Positions 36,161 to 45,414 of a DNA stretch of 64,000 nucleotides are shown here, piece by piece (positions within the stretch are counted from its first letter, which is position 1; every line of letters begins with the position of its first letter). Below the pieces are notes generated by a model. That model saw nothing but the letters and a program-made list of their open reading frames with translations, ran no database searches and had not been told where the DNA came from. Source of the DNA: Pseudothauera rhizosphaerae (GTDB lineage Bacteria; Pseudomonadota; Gammaproteobacteria; Burkholderiales; Rhodocyclaceae); the NCBI RefSeq assembly GCF_004801305.1, contig NZ_SSOD01000009.1, positions 62,001 through 126,000 of the forward strand. The letters are read 5' to 3'. A program made the translations under genes and the position numbers.

Positions 36161-37177
36161 TCAGCGCGCCCCGGCCAGCACGCGGGCGGCGTCCAGCATG
36201 CGGCAGGAGTAGCCCCACTCGTTGTCGTACCAGGCCAGCACCTTGACCAGGTTGCCGTCCATGACGCGGGTCTGGGTGGCGTCGAACACGGAGGAGTGGG
36301 AGTCGTGGTTGAAGTCGCTGGACACCAGCGGGTCCTCGTTCACGGCCAGCACGCCCTTCAGCGCGCCCCTGGCGGCCTCGTGCATCAGGGCGTTGATCTC
36401 GTCCCTGGAAGTGGCGCGGCTGGCGGTGAAGGTGAGGTCCACCAGGGACACGTTCATGGTCGGCACGCGCAGCGCGAAGCCGTCGAACTTGCCCTTCAGC
36501 GCCGGCAGCACCAGGCCCACGGCCTTGGCCGCGCCGGTCTTGGTGGGGATGATGTTCTGCGCCCCGGCGCGCGCGCGGCGCAGGTCCTTGTGGCGCACGT
36601 CCACCAGCACCTGGTCGTTGGTGTAGGCGTGGATGGTGGTCATCAGGCCCTTCTCGATGCCGATGGCGTCCTGCAGCACCTTGGCCACCGGGGCCAGGCA
36701 GTTGGTGGTGCACGAGGCGTTGGAGACCACGGTCATGGCCGGGGTGACGATGTCGTGGTTCACACCGTAGACGATGGTGGCATCCACGTCGTCGCCGCCC
36801 GGCGCGGAGATCAGCACCTTCTTCGCGCCCTGCTTGAGGTGCACCTCGGCCTTGGCCTTGGTGGTGTAGGCGCCGGTGCATTCCAGCAGCACGTCCACGC
36901 CGTGCCTGCCCCAATCGGTCTCCAGCGGGTTCTTGGTGGAGTAGAAGGGGATGCGGTCGCCGCCGACGATCAGGGTGTTGTCGCCCTCGGTCGCCACCTC
37001 GGTGCGGAAACGGCCGTGGGTGGTGTCGTACTTGGTCAGGTGGGCGTTGGTGGCGAGATCGCCGGAGGCGTTGACGGCGACGATCTCGAAACGGTCGCGC
37101 AGGCCGAGCTCGTAGAGGGCGCGCAGCGTGCAGCGGCCGATGCGGCCGTAACCGTTGATGGCAACCTTGATGGTCAT
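36161..37177 (-). CDS. gap: Glyceraldehyde-3-phosphate dehydrogenase, type I (second copy)
   Basis: 338 residues. [10 protein letters not shown], active-site SNASCTTNC (Cys156), [18 protein letters not shown] and [12 protein letters not shown] are all typical of catabolic/housekeeping GapA. The ATG at 37177 follows GAGGAGAAACCC. Downstream of tkt with a 74-bp gap and upstream of the hairpin at 36125. The active-site region is closer to well-known GapA proteins than that of cbbG. Confidence 0.96.
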   Translation of the reverse strand: MTIKVAINGYGRIGRCTLRALYELGLRDRFEIVAVNASGDLATNAHLTKYDTTHGRFRTEVATEGDNTLIVGGDRIPFYSTKNPLETDWGRHGVDVLLECTGAYTTKAKAEVHLKQGAKKVLISAPGGDDVDATIVYGVNHDIVTPAMTVVSNASCTTNCLAPVAKVLQDAIGIEKGLMTTIHAYTNDQVLVDVRHKDLRRARAGAQNIIPTKTGAAKAVGLVLPALKGKFDGFALRVPTMNVSLVDLTFTASRATSRDEINALMHEAARGALKGVLAVNEDPLVSSDFNHDSHSSVFDATQTRVMDGNLVKVLAWYDNEWGYSCRMLDAARVLAGAR

Positions 37178-37251
37178 GGGTTTCTCCTCGGTACTAAGAA
37201 CGGTGCCGCGCCGACCCGGCCTGTCCGGCCGCGCGCCGCGGCTGGGATCGA

Positions 37252-39285
37252 TCAGCGGGCGAGCACCTGGCGCACGGCGCCGGCCACCGCTTCCGCAGTG
37301 ATGCCGAAATGCTTGAAGAGTTCGCCGGCCGGGGCGGATTCGCCGAAGCGGTCGATGCCGATCACCACGCCCTGGGCGCTGTCCACGGCGCCCACGTACT
37401 TGCGCCAGTAGTCGGTGACGCCGGCTTCCACCGCGACGCGCGGCACGCCGGTCGGCAGCACGGCCGCCTTGTAGGCCGCGTCCTGGCGGTCGAAGACGTT
37501 GGTGGAAGGCAGGGACACCACGCGTACCGGGATGCCTTCCTCGGCCAGCGCCTTCTGCGCGGCGACGGCCAGGGCCACTTCCGAACCCGTGGCGAGGATC
37601 ACCGCCTTCGGCTCGCCGCCCGCGGCTTCGGAAAGCACGTAGCCGCCGCGGCGGATGTCGGCCACCTGCTGGGCGCTGCGCGCCTGGAAGGGCAGGTTCT
37701 GGCGGGAGAAGCACAGGGAGCTGGGACCGTTCCTGCGCTCGATGGCGTGGGCCCAGGCCACGGCGGATTCCACCGTGTCGCAGGGGCGCCATACGTCCAT
37801 GCCGGGGATCAGGCGCAGCGTGGCGATCTGCTCCACCGGTTGGTGGGTGGGGCCGTCCTCGCCCAGGCCGATGGAATCGTGGGTGAACACGAAGACCTGG
37901 CGCAGCTTCATCAGCGCGGCCATGCGCAGGGCGTTGCGGGCGTACTCGCTGAACATCAGGAAGGTGGCGGTGTAGGGGATCAGCCCGCCGTGCAGGCTGA
38001 GGCCGTTGGCGATCGCCGCCATGCCGAATTCACGCACGCCGTAATACACGTAGTTGCCGCCGGTTTCGCGGCTCACGCCTTTGGCGCCCGACCACAGGGT
38101 GAGGTTGGAACCGGCCAGGTCCGCCGAACCGCCGATGAGTTCGGGCAGGACGGGCGCATAGGCTTCGATGCTGTTCTGGCTGGCCTTGCGGGTGGCGATG
38201 GTCTCGGCCTTGTCGATGACCTTGGCGAGCACGGCCTCCACGTGGGCGTTCCAGTCCGCCGGCAGTTCGCCGGCCATGCGGCGCTCGAATTCGGCGGCCA
38301 GTTCCGGGTGGGCGGCGTGGTAGGCGGCAAACCGGGCGTTCCACTCGGCTTCGCCGGCGGCACCCTTGTCGCGGGCGTTCCAGGCGGCGTACACGTCGGC
38401 GGGAATCTCGAACGGGGCGTGGTTCCAGCCGATGTGCTCGCGCGTGGCGGCGATCTCGGCCGCGCCCAGCGGGGCGCCGTGCACGTCGTGGCTACCCTGC
38501 TTGTTGGGCGAACCCGCGCCGATCACGGTCTTGCAGCAGATCAGCGTGGGCTGGGTGGTGTTGGCCTTCGCCTGTTCGATGGCCGCTTCGATTGCGGCCG
38601 GGTCGTGGCCCTGCACGTCGCGGATCACCTGCCAGCCGTAGGCTTCGAAGCGCTTCGGGGTGTCGTCGGTGAACCAGCCGGAGACGTGGCCGTCGATGGA
38701 GATGTCGTTGTCGTCGTAGAAGGCGGTGAGCTTGCCCAGCCCCCAGGTGCCGGCCAGCGAGCAGGCTTCGTGGCTGATGCCTTCCATCAGGCAGCCGTCG
38801 CCGAGGAAGACCCAGGTGCGGTGGTCGACGACTTCATGGCCGGGACGGTTGAACTCGGCCGCCAGCACCTTCTCCGCCAGCGCCATGCCGACCGCGTTGG
38901 TGACACCCTGGCCGAGCGGGCCGGTGGTGGTTTCCACGCCCGGCGCATAGCCGTATTCCGGATGGCCCGGCGTCCTGCTGTGCAACTGGCGGAAGCGCTT
39001 GATCTCCTCGATGGGCAGGTCGTAGCCGGTAAGGTGCAGCAACGCGTACAGCAGCATGGAGCCGTGGCCGTTGGAGAGCACGAAGCGGTCGCGGTCCGCC
39101 CACCTGGGGTTGGCCGGGTTGTGCTTGAGGTGGCGGCGCCACAGCACCTCGGCGATCTCCGCCATGCCCAGCGGCGCGCCCGGGTGGCCGGAGTTGGCCT
39201 GTTGCACCGCATCCATCGCCAGCGCGCGGATGGCGCCGGTGATTTCGTTGAAAACCGGGGGCTTGACGTTTCGGGGGAGCGACAT
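37252..39285 (-). CDS. tkt: Transketolase (second copy)
   Basis: 677 residues. GHPGAPLG near residue 38, GDGCLMEG with the conserved Asn downstream for ThDP/Mg, [25 protein letters not shown] and [15 protein letters not shown] are all present. The ATG at 39285 follows GAGGAAACC. It belongs to the glycolytic/pentose-phosphate run; its upstream gap (39286-39462) contains the second REP-like palindrome, so it may have its own promoter there. Confidence 0.96.
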   Translation of the reverse strand: MSLPRNVKPPVFNEITGAIRALAMDAVQQANSGHPGAPLGMAEIAEVLWRRHLKHNPANPRWADRDRFVLSNGHGSMLLYALLHLTGYDLPIEEIKRFRQLHSRTPGHPEYGYAPGVETTTGPLGQGVTNAVGMALAEKVLAAEFNRPGHEVVDHRTWVFLGDGCLMEGISHEACSLAGTWGLGKLTAFYDDNDISIDGHVSGWFTDDTPKRFEAYGWQVIRDVQGHDPAAIEAAIEQAKANTTQPTLICCKTVIGAGSPNKQGSHDVHGAPLGAAEIAATREHIGWNHAPFEIPADVYAAWNARDKGAAGEAEWNARFAAYHAAHPELAAEFERRMAGELPADWNAHVEAVLAKVIDKAETIATRKASQNSIEAYAPVLPELIGGSADLAGSNLTLWSGAKGVSRETGGNYVYYGVREFGMAAIANGLSLHGGLIPYTATFLMFSEYARNALRMAALMKLRQVFVFTHDSIGLGEDGPTHQPVEQIATLRLIPGMDVWRPCDTVESAVAWAHAIERRNGPSSLCFSRQNLPFQARSAQQVADIRRGGYVLSEAAGGEPKAVILATGSEVALAVAAQKALAEEGIPVRVVSLPSTNVFDRQDAAYKAAVLPTGVPRVAVEAGVTDYWRKYVGAVDSAQGVVIGIDRFGESAPAGELFKHFGITAEAVAGAVRQVLAR

Positions 39286-39396
39286 GGTTTCCTCGGAAAG
39301 CCGCCGGCAGCGGCTGGAAAAAACGCAAATTATCGCCGAAAAGCAGCCTCTTTTGGTAGCGGCGCCTGCTTTTGCGCTCCCCCGCGGCCTCCCGGC

Positions 39397-39464
39397 AGGA
39401 GCGGGCTTGCCCGCGATGCGGCCTACGAGGAAACCACCGCCGCATCGCGGGCAAGCCCGTTCCT
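39397..39464. repeat. REP-like inverted repeat, copy 2
   Basis: Arms AGGAGCGGGCTTGCCCGCGA (from 39397) and its near-complement ending at GCAAGCCCGTTCCT (39464), separated by a 16-bp loop, repeat the unit found at 5790-5850 in the opposite order. It ends two bases inside the prk stop codon. The remainder of the 177-bp prk-tkt gap shows only an A-rich stretch near 39325. Confidence 0.85.
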
Positions 39465-40338
39465 ACACCCACTGCCGGCGGCGTTCCATCAGCTTCCAGA
39501 TGAGGGGGGTGAGGATCAATTGCATGGCCAGGTCGAGCTTGCCGCCGGGGATGACGATGGTGTTGGCGCGGCTCATGAAGGCGCCGTCTATCATCGTGAT
39601 CAGGTAGGGGAAATCCACCCCGCGCGGGTCCTTGAAGCGGATCACCACCATGGATTCCTCCAGCGTGGGCACGTCCCGGGCGATGAAGGGGTTGGAGGTA
39701 TCCACCACCGGCGCGCGCTGGAAGTTGATGTGGGTGCGGGAAAACTGGGGCACGATGTAGTGCACGTAGTCGTGCATGCGGCGCAGGATGGTGTCCTGCA
39801 CGGCTTCCTTGGAATAGCCGCGCAGCTTGGTGTCCCGGTGCAGCTTCTGGATCCACTCCAGGTTGATGGTCGGCACCACGCCGATCAGCAGGTCCACGTG
39901 GCGGGCCGCGTCCACGGTGTCGGTCTGCACCGCGCCGTGCAGGCCTTCGTAGAACAGGCAGTCGGTGCCCACCGGCAGGTCTTCCCATTCGGTGAAGGTG
40001 CCCATGGGCAGGTTGCGCCGCACCGACTGCTCCTCGTTGTGGACGTACCAGCGCCGGCGCCCGGTGGCCGATTCGCCGTAGGCGCGGAACAGGTGTTCCA
40101 GCTCTTCGAACAGGTTGGCTTCCGGGCCGAAGTGGCTGACACCGCGTTCGCCGCGCGCTTCGGCCTCTTCGATGTGGCGCTTCATCTCGTCGCGGGTGTA
40201 GCGGTGGAAGCTGTCGCCCTCGACGACGGCCGCGTTGACGTTTTCCCGGTGGAAGATGGCTTCGAAGGTGTGCTTGACCGTGGTGGTGCCGGCTCCGGAC
40301 GAACCGGTGACGGCGATGATGGGATGCTTCAGCGACAT
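39463..40338 (-). CDS. prk: Phosphoribulokinase (second copy)
   Basis: 291 residues, the same proteobacterial class as cbbP: Walker A GSSGAGTTT (12-20), [33 protein letters not shown]. The start at 40338 has a GGGAGCACG SD. It lies outside the CbbR operon, at the head of the tkt-gap-epd-pgk run, so ribulose bisphosphate could be produced under separate control. Both copies look intact, so neither is a decaying pseudogene. Confidence 0.95.
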   Translation of the reverse strand: MSLKHPIIAVTGSSGAGTTTVKHTFEAIFHRENVNAAVVEGDSFHRYTRDEMKRHIEEAEARGERGVSHFGPEANLFEELEHLFRAYGESATGRRRWYVHNEEQSVRRNLPMGTFTEWEDLPVGTDCLFYEGLHGAVQTDTVDAARHVDLLIGVVPTINLEWIQKLHRDTKLRGYSKEAVQDTILRRMHDYVHYIVPQFSRTHINFQRAPVVDTSNPFIARDVPTLEESMVVIRFKDPRGVDFPYLITMIDGAFMSRANTIVIPGGKLDLAMQLILTPLIWKLMERRRQWV

Positions 40339-40354
40339 GTTCGTGCTCCCTTCC

Positions 40355-40633
40355 CTAGCCGGCGGCATCCGGCCGTTCGAGCCGGCGTTCGGTGTAGACG
40401 CGTTTCGAGGCGACCACCAGCACGTACACTTCCTCGAAGGACAGTTGCGGATAATTCTCCCTCAGTACGCGGTAGGCCAGATGGTCCAGGGTGGCGTTGC
40501 CCCAGCGGTTCTCCCTGGCGAAGAACGGGCCGATCAACTCATAGGCCTGGTCGAAGATCTCCCGCACGTAGTGGTAGCTGCGGCGCTCGCCGGGGGCGGC
40601 GCCGGACGCCGGGTCGGTGGCGGGTCGGTCCAT
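40355..40633 (-). CDS. Small conserved hypothetical protein beside prk
   Basis: 92 residues, soluble, mostly helical. Core from about residue 20: YHYVREIFDQAYELIGPFF, then a Leu/Tyr-rich helix and EEVYVLVVASKRVYTERR. I recognise no family; the core looks conserved rather than random, with Tyr/Phe-rich amphipathic helices. The ATG at 40633 precedes it, only 16 bp from prk, so co-expression and a role in PRK function are conceivable but unproven. Confidence 0.65.
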   Translation of the reverse strand: MDRPATDPASGAAPGERRSYHYVREIFDQAYELIGPFFARENRWGNATLDHLAYRVLRENYPQLSFEEVYVLVVASKRVYTERRLERPDAAG

Positions 40634-40677
40634 GGGGGCAGGCTCGAATGAGGGAGAACCAGCGAATGATAGCGTGC

Positions 40678-41487
40678 TCAGGAATGGGCATTGAGCCAGG
40701 CGCGCCACTCGGCGAAGAGCGCCGGAGTGGCCGCCGCGACGACGCCGCGCTTGACCGCGGGGCCGGCCATCAACGAGCCGCCGTCCAGGGCCGCGGCCTC
40801 GCCGCCCGCTTCGGCCAGGATCAGGCGCCCGGCGGCGTAGTCCCACAGCATCTGCCCGCCATGCAGGTAGACGTCGAGCCGGCCGGCGGCGACGAAACAC
40901 CATTCCAGCGCGCTGGAACCGAAGTTGCGCTGCGAATAGTAGGGCGGCCGCACCGCCAGTTCGTCACCCAGGTGGTGGCTGATGCGCTTGAAGTCCACCC
41001 CGGCCACGGCATCCTGGAGCGAGGTTGCGGCCGGGCGCAAGGGCAGGGCCGCGCCGTTGAGGAAGGCGCCGGCGCCCCGCGCGGCGTAGAAGGATTCGTC
41101 GGTGACCGGGTTGTACACCACGCCGAAGCGCGGTTCGTGGTCCACCAGGTAGGCGATGGACACGGCGAAGAAGGGAATGCCGTTGGCGAAGTTGGTGGTG
41201 CCGTCGATGGGGTCTATGCACCACAGGCCGCGCTTGCCGTCGCTCCACAGGCGTGCCTGCTCCTCGGGCGTCATCTCCTCGCCCAGCACCGGGCCGGGCA
41301 GCAGGCTGGGCAGTTCCTCGGTGAAGCGGCGCTGGGATTCCACGTCCGCCTCGGTGAACAGCGAGCCGTCGGACTTGCGGTTGCGGGCGGACTTCAGGTG
41401 GCGCGGCAGGATTTCCTCCCGCGCGATGTCGCGTACCAGCGATTCCAGCGCCCGGGCGCGGGCGAGACGGTGTGAGGCGGTCGGCAT
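40678..41487 (-). CDS. Inositol monophosphatase family protein
   Basis: 269 residues of the Li-sensitive Mg-dependent phosphatase superfamily. Metal site 1 is in GEEMTPEEQ (Glu) and CIDPIDGTTNF (Asp-Asp), and the C-terminal WDYAAGRLILAEAGG supplies the last Asp. Substrates in the family include inositol phosphates, histidinol phosphate, PAP and fructose bisphosphate; with prk nearby a sugar-phosphate role is possible but not shown. The ATG at 41487 was preferred to an upstream in-frame ATG because family members begin here and GGACACCCC precedes it. Confidence 0.88.
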   Translation of the reverse strand: MPTASHRLARARALESLVRDIAREEILPRHLKSARNRKSDGSLFTEADVESQRRFTEELPSLLPGPVLGEEMTPEEQARLWSDGKRGLWCIDPIDGTTNFANGIPFFAVSIAYLVDHEPRFGVVYNPVTDESFYAARGAGAFLNGAALPLRPAATSLQDAVAGVDFKRISHHLGDELAVRPPYYSQRNFGSSALEWCFVAAGRLDVYLHGGQMLWDYAAGRLILAEAGGEAAALDGGSLMAGPAVKRGVVAAATPALFAEWRAWLNAHS

Positions 41488-41608
41488 CTCGGGGTGTCCT
41501 GTACCGGGGTTCGGCGCCGCCGGTATGGCGGGCACGGGCGTAAGGCGGGAATGCAGGCAGAATGGGCGGTGAGCCTCATCGAAACCCGCATCGTTATTAC
41601 GCGTTCCC

Positions 41609-41614
41609 TATAAT
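41609..41614 (+). promoter_or_regulatory. -10 box of rsmE, close to the start codon
   Basis: TATAAT, a perfect -10 hexamer, ends seven bases before the rsmE ATG at 41621. The predicted transcription start would fall at or within a base or two of the ATG. No SD precedes that ATG. The -35 is poor (CCGCAT). Confidence 0.6.
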
Positions 41615-41620
41615 AGCACG

Positions 41621-42349
41621 ATGATTTCACGCTTCTTTTTCCCCGAGGCGCTGCCTGCCGGCGGCGAAGTGCGGCTGCCCGAGGCGCTCGCCCACCATGC
41701 CGCGCGCGTGCTGCGCCTGCAGGACGGCGATGCGGTGGTCCTGTTCGACGGCCGCGGCGGCGAGGTCCCCGCCCGCCTCGCGGTAAGCGGACGGCAGTGG
41801 TCGGCACGGCTGGAAGCCGTCCGGGTGGTGGAGCGCGAATCGCCCCTGGCGGTGGTGCTGGTGCAGGCGCTGGCGAGCGGCGACAAGATGGACTGGATCG
41901 TGCAGAAGGCCACCGAACTGGGGGCGGCGGGCGTGGTGCCGGTGACGGCGGCGCGCTCGGTGCTGCGCCTGGCGGGCGAGCGGGCTGAAAAGCGCCTCGC
42001 CCACTGGCGCCAGGTGGCGGTGGCGGCCTGCGAGCAGTGCGGGCGCAACCGGCTGCCGGACGTGGAGCCCATCGTTGCGCTCGACGATTATCTGGCCGCC
42101 GCGCGCACGGTGCGCAAGCTGGTGCTGGCCCCCGAGGGCGGCCGGCCGCTGCGCGAACTCGCGCCGCCCCGGACCGGTGAGCCGCTGCATCTGCTGATCG
42201 GCCCGGAAGGGGGATGGTCCGACGCCGAACTGGCGGCCTGCCTGCGGGCCGGGGCCGAGCCGCTCGGCCTGGGGCCGCGCGTGCTGCGCACCGAAACCGC
42301 CGGGCTCGCGGCGCTGGCCGCGCTGCAGGCGCTGTGGGGCGATTTCTGA
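41621..42349 (+). CDS. rsmE: 16S rRNA (uracil1498-N3)-methyltransferase
   Basis: 242 residues, SPOUT-fold methyltransferase modifying U1498 in the 30S decoding site. ISRFFFPEALPAGGEVRLPE and HHAARVLRL form the PUA-like N-terminus. The knot region carries IGPEGGWSDAE and LGPRVLRTETA, as in RsmE. The start at 41621 is the only sensible one; it lacks an SD and lies right after a TATAAT, so the mRNA may be leaderless. Confidence 0.94.
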   Translation: MISRFFFPEALPAGGEVRLPEALAHHAARVLRLQDGDAVVLFDGRGGEVPARLAVSGRQWSARLEAVRVVERESPLAVVLVQALASGDKMDWIVQKATELGAAGVVPVTAARSVLRLAGERAEKRLAHWRQVAVAACEQCGRNRLPDVEPIVALDDYLAAARTVRKLVLAPEGGRPLRELAPPRTGEPLHLLIGPEGGWSDAELAACLRAGAEPLGLGPRVLRTETAGLAALAALQALWGDF

Positions 42350-42433
42350 GCGCCGCACTCGACGGGAAATGAACGAAATCCGGGCCTCGCGGCACTGAGC
42401 AGGCATTGAACAGACAACCAGAGGGATGACGGC

Positions 42434-43918
42434 ATGTTCGAATCCGCGGAACTCGGCCACAAGACCGAAAAGGCCGAATACGAGGCAGCGGTGCCGCCGC
42501 TGCGCGCGCAACTGCTCGACGCCCAGTTCGATCTGCTGGACCTGAAGCAGTTCGCCGTGGTGGTACTGATCAACGGCGTGGACGGTGCGGGCAAGGGCGA
42601 GACGGTCAATCTTCTCAACGAGTGGATGGACCCGCGCCACATCGAGACCTGGGCCTTCGACGCGCCCTCGTCGGAGGAGGCCGAGCGCCCCTTCATGTGG
42701 CGCTTCTGGCGGGCCCTGCCGCCCAAGGGCAAGATCGGCGTGCTGTTCGGCAACTGGTACTCGGAACCCATCCATGCGCGCGTGAACAAGATCAGCAAGC
42801 GTGCCGAGCTCGACCAGCAGGTGGATGCCATCAACCGCTTCGAGGCCATGCTGGTGCACGAGGGCGTGCTGCTGATCAAGCTGTGGTTCCATCTTTCCAA
42901 GGAAGGCCAGAAGGCCCGCCTGAAGGCGCTGGAGAAGAACCCCAATACGCGCTGGCGGGTCACCGAGCGCGACTGGAGGTACGCCAAGCTCTACGACCGC
43001 TACCGGGAGACCGCCGAGCACCTGCTGCGCCACACCAGCACCGGCGATGCGCCGTGGCTGATCGTGGACGGCTCCGACGAGCGCTTCCGTTCCCTGCTGG
43101 TCGGCCGTACCCTGCTCGATGCGCTGCGCAAGCGCATCGACGCCGTGCAGAAAGGCTGGACGCCGCGCCAGACCGCCGCTCCGCTGCCGCCCGTGGTGGA
43201 CAACCGGAACCTGCTCAACAGCCTGGTGCTGAAGCAGGACATGGGCAAGAAGGAGTACGGCGAACTGCTGGAGAAGTACCAGGGGCGGCTCGCGCTGCTG
43301 CGCCGTTCCGATGCCTTCCGCAAGCACTCGCTGATCCTGGTGTTCGAAGGCGCGGACGCGGCCGGCAAGGGCGGCGCCATCCGGCGCATCACTGCGGCGC
43401 TGGACGCGCGCGTGTTCCGCATCGTGCCCATCGCCGCGCCCACCGAAGAAGAGCGCGCCCAGCCCTACCTGTGGCGTTTCTGGCGCCACCTGCCGGGGCA
43501 GGGCAAGGTCACCATCTTCGACCGCTCCTGGTACGGCCGGGTGCTGGTGGAGCGGGTGGAGGGCTACTGCTCCGAGGCCGACTGGATGCGCGCCTACGCC
43601 GAGATCAACGATTTCGAGGATCAACTGATCGACGCCGGGGCGGTGGTGGTGAAGTTCTGGCTGGCCATCAGCGCCGACGAGCAGCTCGCGCGCTTCAAGG
43701 AAAGGGAGGCCGAGCCGCACAAGCGCTTCAAGATCACCGCCGAAGACTGGCGCAACCGGGAAAAGGCCGACCAGTACGCCCAGGCGGTGTGCGACATGGT
43801 GGACCGCACGAGCACGGAAAACGCCCCGTGGACGCTGGTCGAAGCCGACAACAAATACTATGCCCGCATCAAGATCCTGCGCACCCTGTGCGAGCGGCTG
43901 GAAGAGGCCTTGGGATAG
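42434..43918 (+). CDS. pap: Polyphosphate:AMP phosphotransferase (two-domain PPK2)
   Basis: 494 residues, a tandem PPK2 protein that phosphorylates AMP to ADP from polyphosphate. Each half has a P-loop: GVDGAGKGE at residues 48-56 and GADAAGKGG near 306-314, with R-x-x-W-R-F-W and FDRSWYGRV (lid/Walker B) motifs clearer in the second half. The two-domain PAP type usually keeps a catalytically active C-half and a degenerate N-half; here the N-half keeps its P-loop Lys but has FGNWYSEP in place of the FDRSWYGRV arginine-containing motif. The ATG at 42434 has GAGGGATGAC upstream. It stands alone between rsmE and argA. Confidence 0.93.
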   Translation: MFESAELGHKTEKAEYEAAVPPLRAQLLDAQFDLLDLKQFAVVVLINGVDGAGKGETVNLLNEWMDPRHIETWAFDAPSSEEAERPFMWRFWRALPPKGKIGVLFGNWYSEPIHARVNKISKRAELDQQVDAINRFEAMLVHEGVLLIKLWFHLSKEGQKARLKALEKNPNTRWRVTERDWRYAKLYDRYRETAEHLLRHTSTGDAPWLIVDGSDERFRSLLVGRTLLDALRKRIDAVQKGWTPRQTAAPLPPVVDNRNLLNSLVLKQDMGKKEYGELLEKYQGRLALLRRSDAFRKHSLILVFEGADAAGKGGAIRRITAALDARVFRIVPIAAPTEEERAQPYLWRFWRHLPGQGKVTIFDRSWYGRVLVERVEGYCSEADWMRAYAEINDFEDQLIDAGAVVVKFWLAISADEQLARFKEREAEPHKRFKITAEDWRNREKADQYAQAVCDMVDRTSTENAPWTLVEADNKYYARIKILRTLCERLEEALG

Positions 43919-43988
43919 AATGGCGGCAACGTAACCGGAGGCCGCCGCAGGTCGCGCAGCAGCCGTCCCCAACCCCCAGGACACAGCG

Positions 43989-45359
43989 GTGAACGCGGAA
44001 CTCCCCCAGCCCCCCGAACCGGCCGCGGCGGCCGACAGCACGGCCGCCGATCCCACCGCGCAGTTCGTCGCCTGGGTGCGCGGCGCGGCGCCCTACATCC
44101 ACGCCTTCCGCGGCAAGACCTTCGTCATCGCCTTCGGCGGCGAGGTGGCGAGCGGCGATTCCGCCCAGCGCCTGGCCTACGACTGCAACCTGCTCGCGGC
44201 GCTGGGCATCCGCCTGGTGCTGGTGCATGGGGCGCGGCCGCAGATCGATGCCGAACTGCTGCGGCGCGGGCTGGAGCCGCGCTTCCACAACGGCCTGCGC
44301 GTCACCGACGCGCAGGCGCTCGAATGCGTCAAGGCGGCCATGGCGGTCACCCGCATCGAGGTCGAGGCGCTGCTGTCCCAAGGCCTGCCCAACACGCCCA
44401 TGGCCGGCAGCTACATGCGCGTGACCGGCGGCAACTTCATCACCGCGCGCCCGGTGGGCGTGGTGGATGGCGTCGATTACCAATACACCGGCGCGGTGCG
44501 CAAGATCGTCGCCGACGAGATCAACGCCGACCTGGACCAGCAGAACGTGGTGCTGATCTCGCCGCTGGGCGTCTCCCCGGCGGGAGAGATATTCAACCTG
44601 TGCATGGAGGAGGTGGCCGAGACCGTGGCCGTCGCGCTCAAGGCCGAGAAGCTGATCTACCTGTGCGACGCGCCCGGCCTGCTGGATGCCGACGGCAAGC
44701 TGATCGACTCGGTGACCGCCGATGAGGCCGAGCGCATGCTGGAAGCGGGCGAAGGGCTCACCGAGGATCTGCACCTCTTCCTGCCCTGCGCGCTGCGTGC
44801 GGTGCGCCGCGGCGTGGCGCGCGCCCACCTGATCGACCGCGACAAGGACGGCGGCCTGTTGCTGGAGTTCTTCACCCACGCCGGCGTCGGCACCGTGGTG
44901 TCGCGCGCGCCGCTCTTCCGCCTGCGCGAGGCCACCGTGGAGGACGTGGGCGCGCTGGTGGCGCTGATCAGCCCCATGGAGGCCGACGGCACGCTGGTGC
45001 GGCGCGGGCGCGAATTGCTGGAGCAGGAGATCGAGCGCTTCACGGTGGTCGAGCACGACGGCGTGCTGGTGGGGTGCGCGGCGCTGTATCCGTTCTCCGA
45101 GGACAACGCCGCCGAGCTGGCCTGCCTGGCGGTGACCCCCGAGTACCGCCGCGCCGGCCTGGGCGACCAGTTGCTGCGCCGCATCGAGCGGCGCGCGCGC
45201 GCCCAGCGTCTGGAGCGCCTGTTCGTGCTCACCACGCGCACCGCGCACTGGTTCCGCGAGCGGGGTTTCAGCGAGATCGGCCCCGAGGCGCTGCCGCGGC
45301 AGAAGCGCGAGCTGTACAACTACCAGCGCCGTTCCAAGGTTTTCGTGAAGAACCTATGA
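43989..45359 (+). CDS. argA: N-acetylglutamate synthase
   Basis: 456 residues, first step of arginine synthesis: acetyl-CoA plus glutamate. Residues about 20-300 form an amino acid kinase domain (FVIAFGGEVASGD, LVLVHGARPQID, LIYLCDAPGLLD) that binds arginine for feedback control. Residues about 310-456 are a GNAT domain (YPFSEDNAAELACLAVTPEYRR with acetyl-CoA loop RRAGLGDQLL). The start is GTG at 43989 with AGGACA six to seven bases upstream. Length matches the E. coli-type enzyme. Confidence 0.96.
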   Translation: MNAELPQPPEPAAAADSTAADPTAQFVAWVRGAAPYIHAFRGKTFVIAFGGEVASGDSAQRLAYDCNLLAALGIRLVLVHGARPQIDAELLRRGLEPRFHNGLRVTDAQALECVKAAMAVTRIEVEALLSQGLPNTPMAGSYMRVTGGNFITARPVGVVDGVDYQYTGAVRKIVADEINADLDQQNVVLISPLGVSPAGEIFNLCMEEVAETVAVALKAEKLIYLCDAPGLLDADGKLIDSVTADEAERMLEAGEGLTEDLHLFLPCALRAVRRGVARAHLIDRDKDGGLLLEFFTHAGVGTVVSRAPLFRLREATVEDVGALVALISPMEADGTLVRRGRELLEQEIERFTVVEHDGVLVGCAALYPFSEDNAAELACLAVTPEYRRAGLGDQLLRRIERRARAQRLERLFVLTTRTAHWFRERGFSEIGPEALPRQKRELYNYQRRSKVFVKNL

Positions 45360-45414
45360 GAACCACCGCCCGCTCGATCCGGAACGCCAGATGCCGCTGG
45401 CGGGGAGGGCGCCG

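Noticed and set aside
37309-41475. Long plus-strand frame across tkt, prk and the phosphatase
   Set aside because: It covers three well-identified minus-strand genes and has a low-complexity translation.
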